DNA from: Chloroflexota bacterium
GTDB lineage: Bacteria > Chloroflexota > Dehalococcoidia > Lucifugimonadales > UBA3495
Assembly: GCA_009837355.1 (NCBI GenBank)
Contig: VXTR01000075.1
Span: forward strand, 1 to 64,000
Length of the DNA stretch: 64,000 bases
Direction: 5' to 3'
Shown here: one piece after another, positions 58,343 through 64,000 of the stretch
How the letters are laid out: every line of letters starts with the position of its first letter
Position numbering within the stretch: the first letter of the stretch is position 1
Translations under genes and position numbers: made by a program
The notes under the pieces: generated by a model
Told to the model about the DNA's origin: nothing
What the model saw: the letters and a program-made list of their open reading frames with translations, nothing else
The model's database searches: none

Positions 58343-59140
58343 ATGACCACTGCGACGCTGCTGCCCACTCAACCCACGGAAATCCGCCGCGTGATACGCG
58401 CCGGCGAGTATGCCGGAGTAACCGCCGGCCTGGCCAACGGTCACGTGCAGGCCAACCTGGCGGTTTTGCCCCGGGACCTGGCCTTTGACTTCCTGCTCTT
58501 CTGCCAGCGCAATCCCCAACCTTGTCCGATTCTGGAGGTCATAGAAGCCGGCTCCGTGGAGCCATCTTTCGTAGCTCCCGGCGCCGACATCCGGACCGAC
58601 GTGCCGGGATACCGCATCTACGAGGAGGGCGAAATGATTGGCGAGTTTCAGTCCGTCACCGACTTCTGGCGGGACGACCTAGTGTCGTTCCTGCTGGGGT
58701 GCAGCTTCTCCTTTGAAGCGGCGATGTCCGACTCGGGCATACCCCTGCGGCACCAGGAAGCCGGCAGCAACGTGCCAATGTACATCACCAACATAGCCAC
58801 CCGGCCGGCCGGCATGTTCTCCGGGCCGATGGTGGTGAGTATGCGGCCGATACCGCAGGAGCAGATTGTCCGCGCCGTGCAGGTTACGTCCCGGTTCCCC
58901 GACACGCACGGCGCGCCGATTCATATCGGCGACCCGGAGGCCATCGGGATACGAGACATAGACAACCCGGAGTTCGGGGAATCGGTGGAAATAAAGCCCG
59001 GAGAAACGCCGGTGTTCTGGGCGTGCGGGGTGACGCCGCAGGCGGTTGCATTGAACTGCAAGCCGCCGCTGATGATTACCCACGCGCCCGGCAAAATGTT
59101 CATCACCGACCGACGGGATGCCGACTACGCAGTAATTTAG
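58343..59140 (+). CDS. DUF1445 / putative hydro-lyase (D-glutamate cyclase N-terminal-type family)
   Basis: [78 protein letters not shown]. Confidence 0.9.
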   Translation: MTTATLLPTQPTEIRRVIRAGEYAGVTAGLANGHVQANLAVLPRDLAFDFLLFCQRNPQPCPILEVIEAGSVEPSFVAPGADIRTDVPGYRIYEEGEMIGEFQSVTDFWRDDLVSFLLGCSFSFEAAMSDSGIPLRHQEAGSNVPMYITNIATRPAGMFSGPMVVSMRPIPQEQIVRAVQVTSRFPDTHGAPIHIGDPEAIGIRDIDNPEFGESVEIKPGETPVFWACGVTPQAVALNCKPPLMITHAPGKMFITDRRDADYAVI

Positions 59141-59149
59141 CCGTGAGGA

Positions 59150-60022
59150 ATGATGACGCGAACCATTGAAGACATCATCCTTGACCATGACCGCCGGGGC
59201 ATCAATGCGCTGCGTCCGCACTTGCCGGCAGACTTTTGCGACCAAGCCGCGCAGTACGCGTTGGAGCATCCCGGCCCGGTCATTATCGCCACCGGGTTCT
59301 ACATCATGATGAGCGACGCGCCGGAGACCGACGGTCCGCCGGGCGCTTTTGCCATCGGCAACGCGCTCCGGGAACTGGGGCATCGGGTATTCTATACCGC
59401 CGATGAGCCGATGGCTTACATGATGGCGTCCTGGGTAACGCGGCAGCGCGACCCATCGCCGATAATCAGGTATCCCATCATGGAAGACCCTCATACCAAC
59501 GGCCATTTCGTCAGGGAAACCATCACCGAGCGCGAGCCGGCCTTGCTAATTTCCATCGAACGCTGCTCGCCGGACGCCGAGGGCATCTATCGCAATATGC
59601 GGGGGCGGGACATTTCGCCGCAGACCGCCCGGATTGACCACCTGTTCGGCAATGGGTTGCCTTCCATCGGCATCGGGGACGGCGGCAATGAAATCGGCAT
59701 GGGCAATCTGCAAGAGGTAATTGCCGGCGCCGACCAACTGCCCGATCATCCCGCCGTGGTGGGCTGCGACCGTCTGATTGCGGCCAGCACTTCCAACTGG
59801 GGCGGATACGGGCTGGTGGCCGCTTTGTCGTTGCGGGCCAGCCGTAACCTGCTGCCCGACGTGGACACCGACGCCGATTGCATCCGGTTCCTGGTGGACG
59901 CCGGGGCGGTGAGCGGCGTCAGCGGGGAGCACGACTACCTGGTTGACGAGTTCACGCTGGAGGAGAATGCGGCGGTGCTGCAGGAGCTGCACGATTACGT
60001 AAACGAGCACCTGAAGGGATAG
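59150..60022 (+). CDS. DUF4392 / D-glutamate cyclase C-terminal-type protein
   Basis: ALEHPGPVIIATGFYIMMSDAPETDGPPGAFAIGNALRELGHRVFYTAD, ISIERCSPDAEGIYRNMRGRDISPQTARIDHLF, IGDGGNEIGMGNL, NWGGYGLVAAL. Confidence 0.88.
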   Translation: MMTRTIEDIILDHDRRGINALRPHLPADFCDQAAQYALEHPGPVIIATGFYIMMSDAPETDGPPGAFAIGNALRELGHRVFYTADEPMAYMMASWVTRQRDPSPIIRYPIMEDPHTNGHFVRETITEREPALLISIERCSPDAEGIYRNMRGRDISPQTARIDHLFGNGLPSIGIGDGGNEIGMGNLQEVIAGADQLPDHPAVVGCDRLIAASTSNWGGYGLVAALSLRASRNLLPDVDTDADCIRFLVDAGAVSGVSGEHDYLVDEFTLEENAAVLQELHDYVNEHLKG

Positions 60023-60253
60023 CTAGACAGCCGAAACTGTTGCGGGGAAACGGTTTATAGTTGCCGGTTAGCCTCCTAGCCGTTGGTCGGCGGCAGGTTG
60101 TTTCGGTTCGGGATTCGTGGGGTTCGGGATGATGGTTGGTCAGTCCACTCCGCCGGTGGCGGAGGCGTCGGCGCTACGGCCTGAGAGCTTTTGGCTTGCA
60201 GATTTTGAGTCCTAGAATCCCGCGTGCTGACCACCCGCGCCGGTGAGAGATAC

Positions 60254-60288
60254 CCCTCACCCCAGCCCTCTCCCCTTACGGGAGGGGA
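60254..60288. repeat. Dispersed palindromic repeat CCCTCACCCCAGCCCTCTCCCCTTACGGGAGGGGA
   Basis: CTCTCCCCTTACGGGAGGGG hairpin in intergenic DNA; resembles a repeat type I recall from many bacterial genomes. Confidence 0.6.
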
Positions 60289-60686
60289 GCACGTTGATAC
60301 GCCAAAGGCGCATCCGGCGACCCTCGCGGAGCGGTGGTGACACCCGCCGTACTGGTCTATGCCATGCTGTGCATCAAATCAGCCTAGGGCGATAGCCAGC
60401 CTGCAAAGAAAACCGACATGATGCTGTGGGAGCTACCCGCAGCGGTTTAGGCCGTGGTTTCCCGAACCCCGATGAATCCTATTCAGTTGTAGCCCGCTTC
60501 CGGGGGCGGGCTGGTCTCCCGTTGCCGGGAGGGTTCGACGGATGCCCTGGCCTTGCGCGGGGCCTGGACGGTGGCGACGGGGAATTGCGCAGGTTCTCCG
60601 TGCCGAATGACGAACGTATGTACAGAATAGTGCGATGGATTCGGGAGTGTCAATAGGGCGCTGTCATTGTCAGGGCCAGGATGAGG

Positions 60687-62693
<2,007 letters not shown>

Positions 62694-62732
62694 CGACTCC
62701 CCAACGTTTCAACGCATTATACGGCAATCGCG

Positions 62733-63320
62733 TCAGCCGCCGCCCAAGCTGAGCAGCGCCTGGCGAACCTTGTCTTCCACGTCGGCGTCCGGCGGCAAAT
62801 CCAGTGCGGCCACGGCCTGACGAGCGTCGGACAGGGGCATTCCCAGCGCGGTCAGCGCTTGCACCGCTTCAGCGTCGGTGCCGCCGGAGATGACAACAGC
62901 CCCGGTCCCGCCGTCGGCCTCCGGTAGCTTGCCCCGCAGTTCCAGCACCACCCGATTGGCGATGCGCCGTCCCACGCCCTGGGCGCGTGCCAGCGCAGCT
63001 ACATCCTCGGAGGCTACCGCCTGCCGGAAGCCGTCCTCGCCCAACTCCGACAGGATAGACATGGCCGAGCGCGGACCAATTCCGGACACGCCGGTCAAGG
63101 CTCCGAATAGCTCCACTGACCCAGCGTGGGGAAAACCGTACAACGTGGGCTGCTCGTTCTGGATTCGCAGCACGGTGTGCAGTCGCACAGGTTCGCCGAC
63201 GCTGCCGAGACCGGGAATCTCCGAGGCAGGCACGAACACCTGGAGCGTGATGCCGCCCACCTGCACGTTCACCCAGTCCGCGCCGACGGCCTCCAGCGCG
63301 CCGCGCACGCCCACCAACAC
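62733..63320 (-). CDS. ruvA: Holliday junction DNA helicase RuvA
   Basis: GVRGALEAVGADWVNVQVGGITLQVFVP, HhH ALTGVSGIGPRSAMSILS, QGVGRRIANRVVLELRGKL. Confidence 0.95.
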   Translation of the reverse strand: MLVGVRGALEAVGADWVNVQVGGITLQVFVPASEIPGLGSVGEPVRLHTVLRIQNEQPTLYGFPHAGSVELFGALTGVSGIGPRSAMSILSELGEDGFRQAVASEDVAALARAQGVGRRIANRVVLELRGKLPEADGGTGAVVISGGTDAEAVQALTALGMPLSDARQAVAALDLPPDADVEDKVRQALLSLGGG

Positions 63321-63323
63321 GGC

Positions 63324-63854
63324 TTAAAACACCTCACCAGGCTTTATCTCTCGAGCTATCAGGTCATTTTCGGTTACGTGCCGCAAATGACACAACCCCA
63401 CCGCCAGCGCGTCGGTGGCGTCTTCGGGCGGCTCGTCAGTTATCGCCAACGTAGATACCGCTATCTGCTGTACTTGTTGCTTGGTAGCCTTGCCGTAATC
63501 CGCCACAGCCATTTTAACGGCTGCCGGAGGATAGCGACGTACCGGCACGCTCTGGCTAGCCGCGCCAATCAGCACGACAGCCTGAGCCTGCCCGATGGCA
63601 AGGGCGGACTTGGCAAAGGCACGCTCGCCCCGGCCCACGAAGGGGTCCTCCACCGCAATGGCGTCCGGATGGAAGACGTGGATCATGTTCAGGACGTGGG
63701 TGTGCAACTGGTAGAGCCGCTGTTCCAGGGACATTGACGCGGGCAGCGCGACGACGCCGTAGTCGTCGGCCTCCGGGCTGCCACCGACGGAATCGGCGTC
63801 CAGGACGGCGTAGCCCATGCGGAGGGTACCGGGGTCAATGGCCAGTACGCGCAT
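63324..63854 (-). CDS. ruvC: Holliday junction resolvase RuvC
   Basis: MRVLAIDPGTLRMGYAVLD, AVEDPFVGRGERAFAKSALAIGQAQAVVL. Confidence 0.95.
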   Translation of the reverse strand: MRVLAIDPGTLRMGYAVLDADSVGGSPEADDYGVVALPASMSLEQRLYQLHTHVLNMIHVFHPDAIAVEDPFVGRGERAFAKSALAIGQAQAVVLIGAASQSVPVRRYPPAAVKMAVADYGKATKQQVQQIAVSTLAITDEPPEDATDALAVGLCHLRHVTENDLIAREIKPGEVF

Positions 63855-64000
63855 CAGGCCGAACCGTACTGCTCAAGCACTTCGGCGGGAAAGTCCGCGT
63901 TGGTGTAGGCTTTCTGCACGTCGTCCAACTCTTCAAGGATGTCCAGCAGGCGGAGGGTCTGCTCGGCGGCCCGGTTTTCCAGGGGTACTACCGTCTTGGG
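63854..64000 (-). CDS. YebC/PmpR family protein (C-terminal part, runs off the window)
   Basis: Manual translation PKTVVPLENRAAEQTLRLLDILEELDDVQKAYTNADFPAEVLEQYGSA*; ATGA overlap with the ruvC start. Confidence 0.85.
   Translation of the reverse strand, partial: PKTVVPLENRAAEQTLRLLDILEELDDVQKAYTNADFPAEVLEQYGSA

Overview
This 64 kb window looks like ordinary chromosomal core from a moderately GC-rich bacterium, probably Chloroflexota (SAR202/Dehalococcoidia-like). That lineage call is an inference from gene content: an F420 cofactor cluster, LLM flavin oxidoreductases, a split methylmalonyl-CoA mutase and a bifunctional FBP aldolase/phosphatase. I recognise about 58 protein genes, three CCA-encoding tRNAs (two Arg, one His), several promoters and terminators, and dispersed palindromic repeats. 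I see no CRISPR array, transposase, phage module or recognisable defence system. One real gene, rpmF (59 codons), is missing from the supplied ORF track, and aspS starts upstream of the supplied ORF, apparently at CTG. The observations most worth a second look are: (1) a two-gene operon matching the two halves of the mammalian mitochondrial D-glutamate cyclase; (2) mutually exclusive or pseudoknot pairings in the leader of the FBP aldolase/phosphatase; (3) a short SD-occluding hairpin leader on an ABC substrate-binding protein gene; (4) a perfect inverted repeat embracing the promoter of the DUF177-rpmF-fabD-nusB-acpP cluster; (5) glmS directly downstream of a GlmR/YvcK homologue; (6) a palindromic repeat domesticated inside recG, with an inverted copy just after its stop codon. 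No single clearly new multi-gene system is evident.
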